From: Panorpa germanica
Lineage: Eukaryota > Arthropoda > Insecta > Mecoptera > Panorpidae
DNA length: 64,000 nucleotides
Assembly (NCBI GenBank): GCA_963678705.1
Contig: OY783215.1
Location: 15,357,740-15,421,739 of the forward strand
Direction: 5' to 3'
Position numbers and translations under genes: made by a program. Of the stretch, positions 12,159 through 24,639 are shown in pieces (position 1 is the stretch's first letter; each line of letters opens with the position of its first letter). Under the pieces are notes generated by a model. It had not been told where the DNA came from, made no database searches, and saw only the letters and a program-made list of their open reading frames with translations.

Positions 12159-12430
12159 CTTTCGCAAATTATATATGTTATAATTTTTAATTTCCTTGGA
12201 ATTCGCCAATCACTATTTAGCACATGCACAAATTTTATAAAAATAGTTAAATGTATATAACTTACAATGTGATCAGTATGAATTACAAAGTATAAATGAT
12301 TTTTATCGTAGAAATTGTTTGCTCTTATAGTCAACGCTCTGTAGTTCAATATGAAAACTAAACAAATATAAGGGCGGGTCCAACTACCATGCAAATTTAG
12401 TGGAAACGCCCATTGCATATGAACCTGGCG
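12159..12430 (-). promoter_or_regulatory. Possible 5' noncoding exon and promoter of KDM4 copy 2
   Basis: A minus-strand donor (AAAG|GTAAGT) ends at 12159. A matching acceptor (TTTTCCAG) precedes the ATG exon, which would reach up to about 10884, implying a 1.27-kb intron in the 5' UTR. At about 12370-12430 there is GGGCGG plus an ATGCAAAT octamer. The transcription start is not determined. Confidence 0.3.
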
Positions 12431-12875
12431 GATGCTTTATTAATTTAAAAAGCTGATGATTTACTTAATATAATATAAAATCTATCATTTGTGTTCTCAG
12501 TAAAGATATCATTTAAAGTAGTTTAATGTAATTAAAAATTTGGTAATTTACTTAGATCCATTGTGTTTTTAAAAATTTGAAAGTTTATTTTGGTTATTGT
12601 AGAATTATTATTTTATATTACAAGTTCAAGGAGCAACTAAATTAAAAATATTGTAATCCTAATCTTTTGCATTGTTAATTTATAAATTATTTTCACTTTT
12701 CGTTGCAAACCAAATACATTCGCATAATCGAATAAAAAAGGAAGCTAATATTCTCGAATTCGAATATTCGTTACATCCCTAGTATATAGTATAAATATTT
12801 TATTATTAGGTTTTTGTTTTTTCAAGTAAAAATATATTATAAATATAGTATTATTGTAATAATATGAACGTATTA

Positions 12876-13126
12876 CCCAGTAAACAATTTAGCAAAGTGT
12901 CCTGTTTTGTGACGTTTCTATCACTATTGCATTTCAATTATAGTTCGCATCAACTTTATCATCATGTGTATTTCCACAGGTTGAGTAATTTCGCCATTGT
13001 AGATGATGAAATAGACAATTCATATGAACGGTTCTGAGAAACTGGACTGTAAATGAACTCTTTTATCACAGAGAAATCATACACATCTTCAATATGATGG
13101 TAAAGTGACTCCAAAATGTTTACTGG
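12876..13126 (+). mobile_element. Family B MITE, copy B2
   Basis: Duplicate of B1, carried by the segmental duplication. Begins CCCAGTAAACA and ends TGTTTACTGG. It is a passenger of the duplication and not an independent insertion. Confidence 0.8.
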
Positions 13127-14212
13127 ATATCACCCACATTATATAATCCATATTTATGAAAGGTGAGAAAGAAACAGTCCAAAGGGCACGCGAGAGATGC
13201 TACCTCATTAAGCGCCTTGATTAGAAAGACGCCAAAGAGCAAAATCGGGTTGCCCACTGTAATTTAAATTCACGGTAAACTATTCTTAGGTAAATGTGCA
13301 CATCTACTTTAAATTTATCTCAGACCGTCCATGGATGCCAAAATGCAGACTGATGACTTGCAATTACACTTCACTTATATTTAATTAAATTAAAATCAAC
13401 TTTTAGGTATTTACGGAGGTACAGGGCCTATTCATAAATGATGAAAATGTCGCGAAATGTGAAGGACCGATAAAATAGTTAAAATACATGCTGTCTCAAA
13501 ATTTGAGTGACCTAGGGTGTATAGTTTTCTTTATGTGATTAAAAAGAGCCCATTTTCATATGCATCAGAACTTTTAGCTCAATTTTATCACAACAATTTT
13601 ACCTTTTAACTATGAAAAAATGGTGTCACGGTTTTCAAAAACTACGTGTATAAATATTTTTTTTTAAACTATTAGTCAAATCACCAAATCATATGTAAAT
13701 TTACAACATTGCCAAATTTATTATTACTTTTTCAAAATATTTAATTTAAATTTAAATTGAATTAATATAAATTTGATATTAATTATAAGTAATTTTTTAA
13801 TTATGAAACTATTATATGCATAAAAATATAATTTGAACATGCCAAAAGCCATTTTATTGGGAATTTCATTTTCGAAGGTACGCAGGTCCCATATTTACCC
13901 CGTTCTCATATATTTTCAATTTCGTAATTCGTATTACAGGTAGATAAACTTTTTGCATTAACGGGGCGGTCTGTACTTTCTAAACAAATAAAAATACCAT
14001 ACGAATATCTCACCCATACCCATATCTCAATAAAACATTTTACAAATATTTTACAAATATTTTCGCCAATTTGAGGCGGCAATATTTGTTTAAGGGATTA
14101 GTCCACTCTGACATTTTTATAAAAACAAATTCCTTTCTGCTTAAATTTATTACTTTATTACTTTTACTAGCTTTTATTACCTATTCTAAAAGATAACCTT
14201 GAATAGTACTTA

Positions 14213-15240
14213 TGAATATTTCCTGGATTTTCGTTTTATTAAATATTCCAAAATTGACAGATATGTATTACCCTTTTGATTATTAGAGAAAAAAATGACT
14301 ATTTCAATCGTTAATATCCTCTATAATATTGCGAATAAAAATACTTGAATATTTGAAGTTTTTGTGCAGTTTTATATACATTCAGTATGGTTGACTTTCT
14401 GTTATCCAACTTCTTACGTATATAAATATCTTCCATTAGTTCAACATTCAGTTCGCGCCAATTGTTCCGTGTCATTTCTTCCGGCTGTTCTGCGTTCCCT
14501 TTGACTTTGTCTTTGATGGGGGCCTTTGGGGGTCTTTATAGGGCGTGCATCGGAGGGACGGGGAGGGGTGTTGCTTCGCATACCCACGCAAGTCAACGGA
14601 AACAAATCTCAGCGTTCATTAAACCAACATAGTTCCGAATCATTTACGGTAACATCATTTTATTAACCGTGACAAAGTGTTAATAAAATAGAGTCAATAT
14701 TACTCGTACTTCTTACACTTAAGTTCTGCACTCTGGGCTACGAAACACATTAAAATTGTATGCATAGTGGTTGGTTAAAACAGGGTGGTTAGAAAACTAC
14801 GTATACTTTAACTATTGGACATATTATTAAATCTCACAAATTTGATTTATTTATTAAGTCAGTAAAGTTCTTCATTTATTCCGTCATTACCTTTTTTTCA
14901 CTAATTTGTTGCATTTTGTATTTACGCACATCTCTGTTTATTAGTATAAAGTATAACTAATAACTTATAATTAACAAATAATTTATCTGTGATACAATAT
15001 TACTAAAATAAAGTTGAGTGTTATCCAGTGTACATTCACCCTAATTCGAACGGCTTCGGTTTCTTCAGTCTGGGGCAGCGACTCACCGACTTTATTAAAA
15101 AATTTAATATACTTGTACTTTTCTTGTTAGTTTATTTATTTAAAAACATCTTACTATAAATACAAATCAATCAGTTAAAAGAAATTGAAGCTTTAAAATA
15201 TAATATACTATTTCTATTAAAATGAATTGCTTCTAACTGA
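14213..15240. other. Post-duplication interval; weak family A similarity
   Basis: 14213-14380 resembles a diverged family A end (TTTTATTAAATAT, AATCGTTAATAT, TTGAAG blocks). A slightly GC-richer patch at 14450-14600 has no open frame I trust. The remainder is AT-rich with nothing recognised. Confidence 0.35.
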
Positions 15241-15260
15241 TAATAAATGTAAATGTAACA

Positions 15261-15724
15261 ATGAATTTTAGTTTGGGAAATTCGGATGTCTGTAGTTTTT
15301 TAATTAATATACCTAAGGTCACTAAATTTGTATTTGTATTAATCAGTCTATTTTAACAGTTTTCGGAGTAAATGGACATTTTCTAAGGTTACTACAAATT
15401 CTATTAATATGCAAGCAATGAATTTAAGTTTGGGAAATTCGGATGTCTGTAGTTTTTTAATTAATATACCTAAGGTCACTAAATTTGTATTTGTATTATT
15501 CAGTCTATTTTAACAGTTTTCGGAGTAAATGGACATTTTCTAAGGTTACTACAAATTCTATTAATATGCAAGCAATGAATTTGAGTTTGGAAAATTCAGA
15601 TGTCTGTAGTTTTTTAATTAATATACCTAAGGTCATTAAATTTGTATTTATTGAATTAGTTATAATGTTGCTAAGTTCCGTGCAATAATTTAATCAGTCT
15701 ATTTTAATAGTTTTCGGAGAAAAT
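15261..15724. repeat. 157-bp tandem repeat, about three units
   Basis: Units start at 15261, 15418 and 15575 with ATGAATTT(T/A/G)AGTTTG. Each contains TTCGGATGTCTGTAG, or the close variant TTCAGATGTCTGTAG in the last unit. Units 1 and 2 differ at only a few bases. Unit 3 has an extra ~40 bp before its CAGTCTATTTTAA block. A 67-codon frame across it is a repeat artefact. Confidence 0.85.
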
Positions 15725-17128
15725 CATCGCCATGTGTGCTATAAACCCTTTTTGTCCGATTCAAATATATGGTATTTATACCATATTATTATCATTATTT
15801 ATGTTTTTTATATTTTGCGTATGCATTGTAAACTGTTTATTTAAATAGAAAGCATAATACACTTGCAAATATTAAATCCCCCTACTACTGCTCATTTTCG
15901 AACTTTTCGTTGACTTCAGCGACGTGAAATAAAGAATATATGATTATCAATGAAAGTTCATAAAAGTTGACTTTACCCGAAATATTAAGATCGCAAAATG
16001 AAGGTACAACTGTCTTATGACAACTTCGTTTTTATGGTAGAATATAGACATGATGATGATATGGTATAAACATATTGAATAAACAAAGACACCGCTAACA
16101 ATTATATCTTAAAACATTCGTTTCTCCAGTGTGCGACAGCTTTACTTAAATGGTGAATAACAAGCTCCATAAACTAAACCCGACGAAACGACAATGATCA
16201 ACTCAAATTTGTTTTGCAGCTGCATTCAGATCAAACGACAATCAGAACTTTCCAACTGATTGTTTCTTACACCTGGGACACACACTGGCAAATAGTTTAA
16301 GAACTTTATAACTGCAAGTTCAATAAAGCTCACACGGGGCATGTTACAGAAAGCACGAGTACGAATTTGCATCTGCAGCTGCAACTGAAGTGCAGTGAGA
16401 AGTGCATCACAGAGCTTTTGACGAGTTGTAAAACTTTTCATTTGTTAATATAAATTGATTGTTTATTTCTTGTACAGTTACCGTTATTTGTTCAACGAAT
16501 AACGAACGACGCTGAAAGGAAGTTCAACAAAATCTTTAGGTTGGAGCGGAGGAACTCATTGTTGAACTGACAATTCATTGGTAATGAATTACAGGTCTGC
16601 AAAATGAAAATACACACAAATTCAATTAGTGTATTAGTAATTGAAAGTTATTCTTCGTTGTTTACATCGTAATTAATGTAATTGGATTGAATTTGTATAA
16701 TAAGAGAAATCGTTTACGTAACAGCTAACATTGGTGATGTTAGATCAAAAGTATTAGAATTTTTTCTCTATAACATAGACAATTTTCAAGAAAATGCGCG
16801 GAGTCGTTTTCGAGCCACCATACGAATCGCGTAAACATATAAACATACACTTGGAACGTTTTAACATTGGATAAACTTTAAATGTCGTTTCTTCAAATTT
16901 CAGGTATGATTTAAGTTAAACAATGTTATTATTAAAATATGTATGTAAATTAACAAAATAATCTTCAGATTTCAGAAGCAACACATGAGTTTAATTGAAG
17001 TATACAATTCCTAATAAAACTGAAGACATAATAGAACTAGAGTCTTATATGTATTTAAGTTTTATCTAACATAACAAAAATGACTTGTTACGTTGTTTTT
17101 TTATAAAAGTTATTAATATACTCTACTT
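15725..17128. other. Interval without recognised gene
   Basis: Nothing certain. 16200-16440 is less AT-rich and contains CAGCTG-rich sequence with a 71-codon minus-strand frame, but I see no domain or splice context that supports coding. Confidence 0.4.
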
Positions 17129-17378
17129 CCCAGTAAACAATTTGATGAAGTGCCCTATTTAGTGACGTTTCTATCACTGTTTCACTTCAATTATAGTTCG
17201 CATCAACGCATTCATTTGTATTCTGACAGGTGGAGTAATTTCGCCATTTGTAGCCGATAAAGTAGACATTTTATATAAAAAAATGTGAGAAACTGAACTA
17301 TAAATGAACTCTTTAATGACAAAAAATCATGACGCATCTTCAATATGATGTCAAAGTGACTCCAAAATGTTTACTGGG
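17129..17378 (+). mobile_element. Family B MITE, copy B3 (best preserved)
   Basis: A 250-bp element with matching ends CCCAGTAAACA and TGTTTACTGGG. The interior shares the TATAGTTCGCATCAA and AATTTCGCCAT blocks with B1 and B5. Superfamily not assigned; it encodes no transposase. Confidence 0.85.
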
Positions 17379-18870
17379 TTCTGACAACACTTTTGATCGT
17401 TATCAATATCGTTTAGTTATCAGTAATGGTAGAGAATCTAACTACCGTCATAGTAGAGATAGTATAAAGACAGTCTACATGGTTCATCTGTACATCTGGT
17501 GTTGCCTCACATTCTATGTTCACACATAATGAACTACACCAGTTAAAATTCCTTGACTTGACTTACATAATAAAATACATAAACATGACTTAATTAATTC
17601 ATTTTACTTAATATTCCAATCATATTTAACGATATTTTTGTTAAAAAGCAACTTAACAACTAAAATAGATGTGCTTGCTCCCCCCGTTGCCCCGTTTCCA
17701 CCCTGCTTAATGTTAATTCAACCCTTGTTGCTTGTTGCCCATCGACTCGATTTGCGTTTCGACTTTATTTTTACAATTTATATAACATAATTACTAAAAT
17801 GTAATTAAGGTAATTCTGAACGTTTTTCTCGCAACTAACGCGAGGGAGATCATTTAAACGTTAAATGAACAGAAACACCTAACTGCATTAATGTTCTTCT
17901 TTGTGTTACTGGTATATTACATTAAGTTTATTTCACGGTGATCATTTATTTATTTTTTGGGGTAATTTAATTAAATATATAGCAACTAGTAATAAAGCTA
18001 GCGGGATGTCAATAAGGTTCGACAAAGTATTGGAAATCTGCTTCTTCCGTACCCCTATCCCCTAACTACGCCTCTGTTCACCACCCACTTTAATATTAAA
18101 GAAAGGGAGACCTGTAGTCCGACAGAAAAAGTACAAGTTAAAAAAAAAAAGTCTGAAGTTATATTTTTAACCAATGTAAACGAACATAACTTAAAAATGA
18201 GTAGAAGAATCGAATGTTGATTTGAAATGAAAATAAGTTGAATACCTATTACAAAATTTAAACTTAGTCAATAAAATTCTTTCTATAAATGTGATGTATA
18301 TGAAAAAGTTTCAAAAGGTCGGGCTTAGCTGAGATTTTCGTTCAATCAGTCATAATCGTAACAACGGTGATTTCGTTATCCCATTTCACGTCGTTCAATA
18401 AAATAGACCATCAAATTTTATAATTTTATATATGTATATGTAATGTAAAATAATATTTTTCAAACTTTCTGTTAAAAATAAATCACTAAGGTATAACTAC
18501 TTTCTCTTTAGCTGGATTGTAAATTTAAACCCTATTTGTAACCAGACAGTCAATTGCTTTTGTTGGTGAAATTGCCGTGGCCCGAATTTTCCAGCCCAAA
18601 AATTTAAAAACTACCTACCGTCACTAAACAAATAACTTACAAACTTTAGCAAAGGATTACCATAAAGTGCTTTATATTTAAATGGACGATGCTATTATGA
18701 TTTCGAAACGACCACCAGACACAAGACCAATAAAAGTTAAGTACTAACAGTACTAAGTACTTAAATAGCTATTTAAATGATAAGAAATTATTAACTTTAA
18801 GCGAACACTTTATTGGGTTTACCCAAGGACACTTGCATAAATAGCTCCAGCTGCGGGAACACGGCTAGCA
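17379..18870. other. Interval without recognised feature
   Basis: AT-rich with a C-rich patch at 17680-17720. I see no gene, repeat or splice pattern that I can support. Confidence 0.4.
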
Positions 18871-19513
18871 CAATGGGCTTGTGTCCTCATTTTTTAGTGG
18901 TCGATTTTTCAATTGTTGATTGAAATTGATGTTAATAAATGTGTATTGGCGTGTCTATTTTATTAAATATCTAAATATTGACGGAGATATAGCAATTAAA
19001 AATTTGAATTGTAGTTTTAGCGCTAGAAATGGTCGGCCATATTTGTATGACATGAAATGCATTTTAACGTCAGTTATTTGTTGAGTAGGTCAGTGTTGTG
19101 GTAATGTTTTGTAGCTGTTGGTACTCAAACAATCCAGTCAAGTCAAAGAATAATAAGTTTTTACTTTATTTAACCCTGTTAAGGCAGACATAATATTGAA
19201 ATTTTATTGTTCCTTGAAATAACTGTAAATAATATTTGATATTTTGATATATAAATACATATAGCAGAGATTTATGATCTGTAAGGTTGGTAACCTTACA
19301 CAAGGATTGTGATGTCACATGCATTTGGAGTTTGTACAACGTTGAATCCCTTTAATAATTAAAGAGACAAAATGACTTTTTTAATTGTTAATATCTCTTA
19401 ACATATAAGGAGTTATTAAAAAATAATTGAACATTTGAGGTTCTAGTAACCCACTTTATCAATATATAGTATACACTTTTATAGAAATGAAGACATAGGA
19501 CACAAGCCCATTG
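18871..19513 (+). mobile_element. Family A MITE, copy A1 (full length)
   Basis: A 643-bp non-autonomous element. Its ends are inverted repeats of 17 bp, CAATGGGCTTGTGTCCT and its reverse complement. The interior is AT-rich with conserved blocks TAGCGCTAGAAATGG and TTTAATAATTAAAGAG. No coding capacity. Relatives lie at 21375-21863, 25760-26243, 35110-35293, 36592-37338 and 54486-54996. The superfamily is unknown to me. Confidence 0.85.
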
Positions 19514-19539
19514 GACGTTAATATAAATTGTAAATGCCC

Positions 19540-19615
19540 TATCCAGCACCTGCATTCAGCAAGTGCTGGTTATGTCCAGCCAGGATAGAGGAGCGTATCC
19601 CTGGTTGGACACAAA
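19540..19615. repeat. Two adjacent hairpins
   Basis: Just after A1, an imperfect palindrome with arms CCAGCAC/GTGCTGG is followed by another with arms TCCAGCCAGGATA/TATCCCTGGTTGGA. Together they form two consecutive GC-rich stem-loops in AT-rich DNA. Confidence 0.5.
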
Positions 19616-21374
19616 ATATAAATATAAAGACTCTAACTAGCGAAGTAAATCCAATACAAGACATATACAAGACATACGGTCATAATTTCATTATTGGTAC
19701 CGTCAAAATCATTTTCGCGCGCTGCGCGCAGTGCTGACATGGAATCGAAGTTGCATAAATAGCGAACATGTGTTTCAATCATCCTAATCGATTGGAAGTA
19801 TTGTTGTTCGTAGTTTATATTGTAATTGTAGTATTAATTGTTTCATGTGTAACTTGTATTTTTTTAAATTATTTTTTATTATTAACCACGAAAAAGTTTG
19901 GACGAAATCGTAGTAAAATTGGCTGCTGTTGATGGCATATCCATAAGAGCAATCACTAGACCTGAGTTTATCCGAGAGTCTATAGCAAACGGTGGATATA
20001 AGTTGCTCAACAATGATTGTGACGTTATAAAGTCCAGAAATTGCTAATGATTTCTGCATTATTGCAGAAAATATCTAATAATCAACATTGTCATTGAAGG
20101 ATAAGTCTATAAATGATTTGGTTTTTCTAAAATATCACTATATTGGAGCAAGCAAATTTAAATATAAAATTTAAATACTTATAAATAATAAATAACTTAA
20201 TAATTTAGATGTTTTTTATATTTTTCTGATTTCGGACCTGACGCGGACGTCGGGTTTATAAAATAATGCACCCGGATCCGATGGGTATTAAAACCCCGGG
20301 TTTTCAGAAGCTCTAGACGTAACACATTACCTTACGTTATCTCATGTAGTCACACTCTTTAATTGCAATAACGACAAATGTGTTTTCGGGAAAATAATGT
20401 TAACTAACTGATACTGTTATATTAACAGTAAAACCGCTATCGTAAGCAACACAAGTCCTTAAATGTTTTAAAGATAAATATCGGTGTTCAATAACTTACA
20501 GATTAGAAGGTATTGGCAAATTCCTATCTCTGACTACACATTTTTTAAGTAAAGGTGAAAATCCACGGGTCACACTGGGTTGCTCGCATCAAACGATTGG
20601 ATTGGAGTGAAGCTGCATGCAGCGACAGCTAATGCCATTAGTTTTGTGTTTATGGTTTAGTCAACCAATATTGTAGGTCTGGCTTTGATGCGAGCCATGT
20701 ATACCTGTGTACGCTTACCGTAACACGCTAGAATATGGTATTGAGATCCTTCTTGCATAATATTGCTCTACTCTTAATTTAAATTCTCTGCATACAGATC
20801 AACCACATTTTGATTTTCCCTTTTGTTTATGTTAAACAAATTTCTACCTTCATCTATTCACCAGTATTTTGTTTCAGTATTTCAACCTTGTTGTTTAATA
20901 TTATTTTATAACCTTTGAACTTTGGTAATTTCGTAAATTCTATGATACGGACGCAGTGAACGATGCACTGCACACTGAGCTGTGCATGTAACTTCCCTGT
21001 TCCATCTCCTCACCGCCATAGTTTTATTTCATTAATCCAATTACATAACTGTTAGTTAGTTAACAAACTATTGCATTATGTAATACAACCAATTGAATGT
21101 AGACAACAAATTGCTAGACAACAAGTTGCTAAAGTTTTTTGTAAAAAAGAAACAATAAATTGATTTTTATGAAATATTATTAACGTTTCCAAATAATCTT
21201 CTTTGTTTTCTGAATTACCATTAGGCTATCATTGACGATCTTGTACTAGTTTTTTTTATATATTATTAATTGTGTGCCTTCGGCTTTACAATCTACATTA
21301 ATATTTCTTACAACATTTCATAGAACTTCAACTTAAAGTTAAACTAAACTATTCTAAACTTTTCTATTTCCTAT
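19616..21374. other. Interval with a short inverted-repeat element only
   Basis: Contains a 114-bp segment (20582-20695) with perfect 12-bp inverted ends GCTCGCATCAAA/TTTGATGCGAGC, possibly a tiny MITE. A GC-rich spot lies at 20225-20300. No gene recognised. Confidence 0.4.
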
Positions 21375-21863
21375 ATTGATAAAGTGGGTTACTAGAACCT
21401 CAAATGTTTAATTATTTTTTAAAAACTCCTTATATGTTAAGAGATTCCACACGCATGTGACATCACAACCGCTACCTTACAACTGATAAATCTCTGCTAT
21501 ATGTATTTATATATCAAAATATCAAATATTATTTATAGCTATTTCAAGGAACAATAAAATTTCAATATTATGTCTGCCTTAGCAGAGTTAAATAAAATAT
21601 AAACTTATTATTCTTAGACTTGACTTGATTATTTCGACTACCAACAGCTACAAAACATTAACCACAGGACTGACCTACTCAACAAGTAACTGACGCAAAC
21701 TGACCATTTCTAGCGCTAAAACTACAATTCAAATTTTTAATTGCTATATCTCCGTTAACATTTAGATATTTAATAAAATAGAAACGCCAATACACATTTA
21801 TTAACATCAATTTTAATCAACAATTGAAAAATCGACCGTTAAAAATGAGGACACAAGCCCATT
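21375..21863 (-). mobile_element. Family A MITE, copy A2
   Basis: Inverted relative to A1. It keeps the GGACACAAGCCCATT end at the right, but lacks the matching terminal repeat at the left and has lost an internal segment near 21445. Confidence 0.8.
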
Positions 21864-22156
21864 AAAGTATCCTAAACTTAAAAATTAACCGAAAAAAAAA
21901 TAGTTTTGGTTTTTTTTCAATTCTTAGTTTTATAGTATTAGTTCACATAGTAATTTTTACTGTGTCCTAACAGTGTATTAACAAACAGTTTGTAAAACCC
22001 GATTACCACATTGAATATACCAAAACAAGATTAAATAAAATGATGAAAGGAGTGGAAAATTATTGTGAAAACTACAAAGAACAAATTTTCATCGGAGTGA
22101 ATTTTAAAAAGAGGGTTAAAAAATGATTGTCGTCCTCTAAGGAATGCCCAAGTACC

Positions 22157-22200
22157 CGATGGGCGATGGGCGATGGGCGATGGGCGATGGGCGATGAGGC
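22157..22200. repeat. Heptamer microsatellite (GATGGGC)n
   Basis: Four to five direct GATGGGC units. An open frame across it (22137-22340) is not credible as a gene. Confidence 0.85.
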
Positions 22201-22899
22201 ATCGGGGTGATGGTCCCGACGCCCAGTGTGTCAGTTAGAAACAATAAATTGTAGATTTCGTATTCATAGTGGAAACGAAAACGCGTTATAAGACAATAGA
22301 CCTCTGCATTCAAATCCAATCGAGAACGGGGTGTCATCATTGGAACGCCGACAACCGCCTGCCCGCCTCTCCGCCTCTCCGCGCGCCCGCAACAACGATC
22401 TAAAGAAAGAACTCGAACGGAATAAAAACAAGTAAAAAGTAAAAGAAATTTCTATTTTGCATTATAATATATATTGAAAAGTATTAGCATAAGAAAACAT
22501 GGAATAAAATGTGAAATGTATAATACAGTGTATAAAGAGTACCTACACATAAAAAAACAATCAAATGAAGGTTATGTACTAAACTTAGGAGATAGGGGAT
22601 TAAGGTGAAACGCCTAATCCGCGAGTTAGCCTGCAGGGACGGATTATGTCGTTTGTTCAATAAAGGGCCCAATACATGCATCAATATCATTACAATATGT
22701 CTTATTCTAATGTACGGTGCCAGGCCTAAGCCAGCAGAATCGTATTTCTCATTAACAATTATGTATAAATATTGTATTTTGAATAAAAAACTGATGAAGG
22801 TCGAATCTCGTACTATAAGCGCCAATCAGAAATATTATTGAATGTACGGACTGGATAAAAACAAACTAAACCAAATCGTTTACCAGATATCCTACAAGT

Positions 22900-23400
22900 T
22901 ATATACAAAAACTATATTAAAAACAGGTACTGCTACTATTAAACAAGTACAGGTACAAAAACTATGGTATATTGAAATAATCCAAAGATTTCAGTTCAAA
23001 ATGCTAAGGATTGTCACGAATGCACCATGGTTTATACCTAATAACGTAATACATCGGAATCTGAATATACCCACAAGTAATGAAGAAATAGTGCTAAAAA
23101 TCAAAGCATACAAGGAGAGAATACTTGAACATCCAAATAATTTGGCCAGCTGTCTAATGTCCAATAATTTCGTAGGATGCAAACTAAAAAAGAAAGTACC
23201 TCAGGACCTATTAACCAACTAATCAGAATCTAGGATCTATTGAAATTGAGGGATGAGTCGTTGTGCACATTCCGCACAAGACACTTTATTATATTTACAT
23301 ACGTATCGCTAAATGGCCTCTAAACAGGACAATTGTAATAATCTTTAGGAATCAAATAAATATATATAAAAACAGGTAAATGTTATATTCCAATTCGGTC
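22900..23400 (+). mobile_element. Jockey-type LINE remnant (3' end of ORF2)
   Basis: The open frame ending at 23222 matches the C-terminal part of jockey-clade reverse transcriptases: I-I-Q-R-F-Q, then N-A-P-W-F-I-P-N and I-H-R-N-L-N-I-P, then a short basic tail. The YxDD region and everything upstream are missing, and a deletion precedes the Q-R-F-Q motif. A 3' UTR follows and ends in AATAAATATATATAAAAAC. Dead 5'-truncated copy. Confidence 0.8.
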
Positions 23401-24223
23401 CTGGAGACACCAAGTTGATGCGAAATATAAAAAAGAAGTTATATGACAAGAAATTTGTTTTTAAAAGTAAAAGTAGATTTGAAATAGGATAATCAAAGGC
23501 ACGTGCGTCCTATACCATTGCGTAATCCACACACACATACACACAACACGTATACATTATATATTCATATCTTCAGCTTAAGTGAACAACGCATGTGATA
23601 TGCGTTGTCTCAAAAGGGAAACAATTAGAGAGATACACGCAACGGAACCGGGATAGCGGGATGACGGGATGGTGGGATACCTGCGTTACGTTGCTACGGT
23701 GCTGCCCTCATTATAAACGTGATTGAGTACTTCATTAAAACGGTACTTGTACCATTTTGTTTGTAACGCACGCTGTACATTTTGTAAAATGGTTTTACAA
23801 CATGGAGGACGGTTGGTATGTGAACATTTCTAGGTTGGGTAATTAAAAATAAATTATTCATCTAAAGTATTATATAGACAACTTTATAACAGTGTATGTG
23901 TATGGAGTAAGGTTATAAATGTTTAAGAATACGGAAAGTACCCAATTATTAATATCTTGAGGTACCTAGCGTTACTCCATTTAAAGATATTAGTTTTATT
24001 GAATAAAATGTGTGTAAGAGGTCGGATACTTTTCTCTCTGTTGATACTTTTTAAATGTTTCAAATTATTGCCCAACGAACTTGCTTCAAAGACCACGTAT
24101 TGTAATGCATAATGATCTCAGTTGTTGTCATAGTAGACCTGTATCTGTGACTTCACTATTCTCCGTAAACAATTTTACGAAATGAAATGGAATGTGATGT
24201 CTTTTCATTTTTTCCTATTATTA
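23400..24223. other. Interval without recognised gene
   Basis: A short CA-rich microsatellite at about 23520-23545 and a GGGAT-rich patch at 23650-23680. Nothing else supported. Confidence 0.4.
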
Positions 24224-24632
24224 CCCAGAAAACATTTTGGAGTCACTTTGCCATCATATTGAAGATGCACATGACTTTTTTGTCATGAAAGAGTTTAATT
24301 TAATTTCAGTTTCTCACAGTCGTTTATATGAAATGTCTATTCTATCGGCTACAAATGGCGAAACAACTCCACCTGTCTGAATACAAATGAAGTTAAAGTT
24401 GATGCGAATTATTATTGATAGAAACGTCACAAAACAGGACACTTCACCACATTGTTTACTGGTTATTGTTTACAGAGATTTTAACTGTCAGTTGTTCAAA
24501 CCAACTGCAGTTCGCATTAACTTTTTCATCGCTTGGATTCTGGCAGGTGATGTGGTTTCGATAATTATTACCTAAGCTAGAGATATTTAATATGAACGAC
24601 TGTACTGTGAGCAAACTCTGTACTGGGTAGCT
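24224..24632 (-). mobile_element. Family B MITE B4 with a second, diverged partial copy
   Basis: 24224-24472 is a complete 249-bp family B copy in reverse orientation. It is followed directly by about 160 bp (24473-24632) that repeats family B motifs (AGTTCGCATTAACTT, GGCAGGTGATGTGGTTTCG) but is much more diverged. This suggests insertion of a younger copy next to or into an older one. Confidence 0.65.
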
Positions 24633-24639
24633 TACCTTC

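Larger units (their letters stand above)
10088..14212. repeat. Segmental tandem duplication, unit 2 (part alignable to unit 1)
   Basis: Direct copy of 1-4123, including KDM4 exons, introns, 5' flank and a family B MITE. Near-identity across introns as well as exons shows that this is recent DNA duplication and not coding conservation. Its right end passes into diverged family A-like sequence (14213-14380), unlike unit 1, which abuts a family C MITE. Confidence 0.92.

Noticed and set aside
12155-12418. An 87-codon minus-strand frame present in both duplication units
   Set aside because: Conservation follows from the recent segmental duplication. It overlaps a likely 5' noncoding exon and a splice donor.
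22484-22841. Overlapping sense and antisense frames before the jockey remnant
   Set aside because: No reverse transcriptase or other motif is seen, and the two overlap each other.
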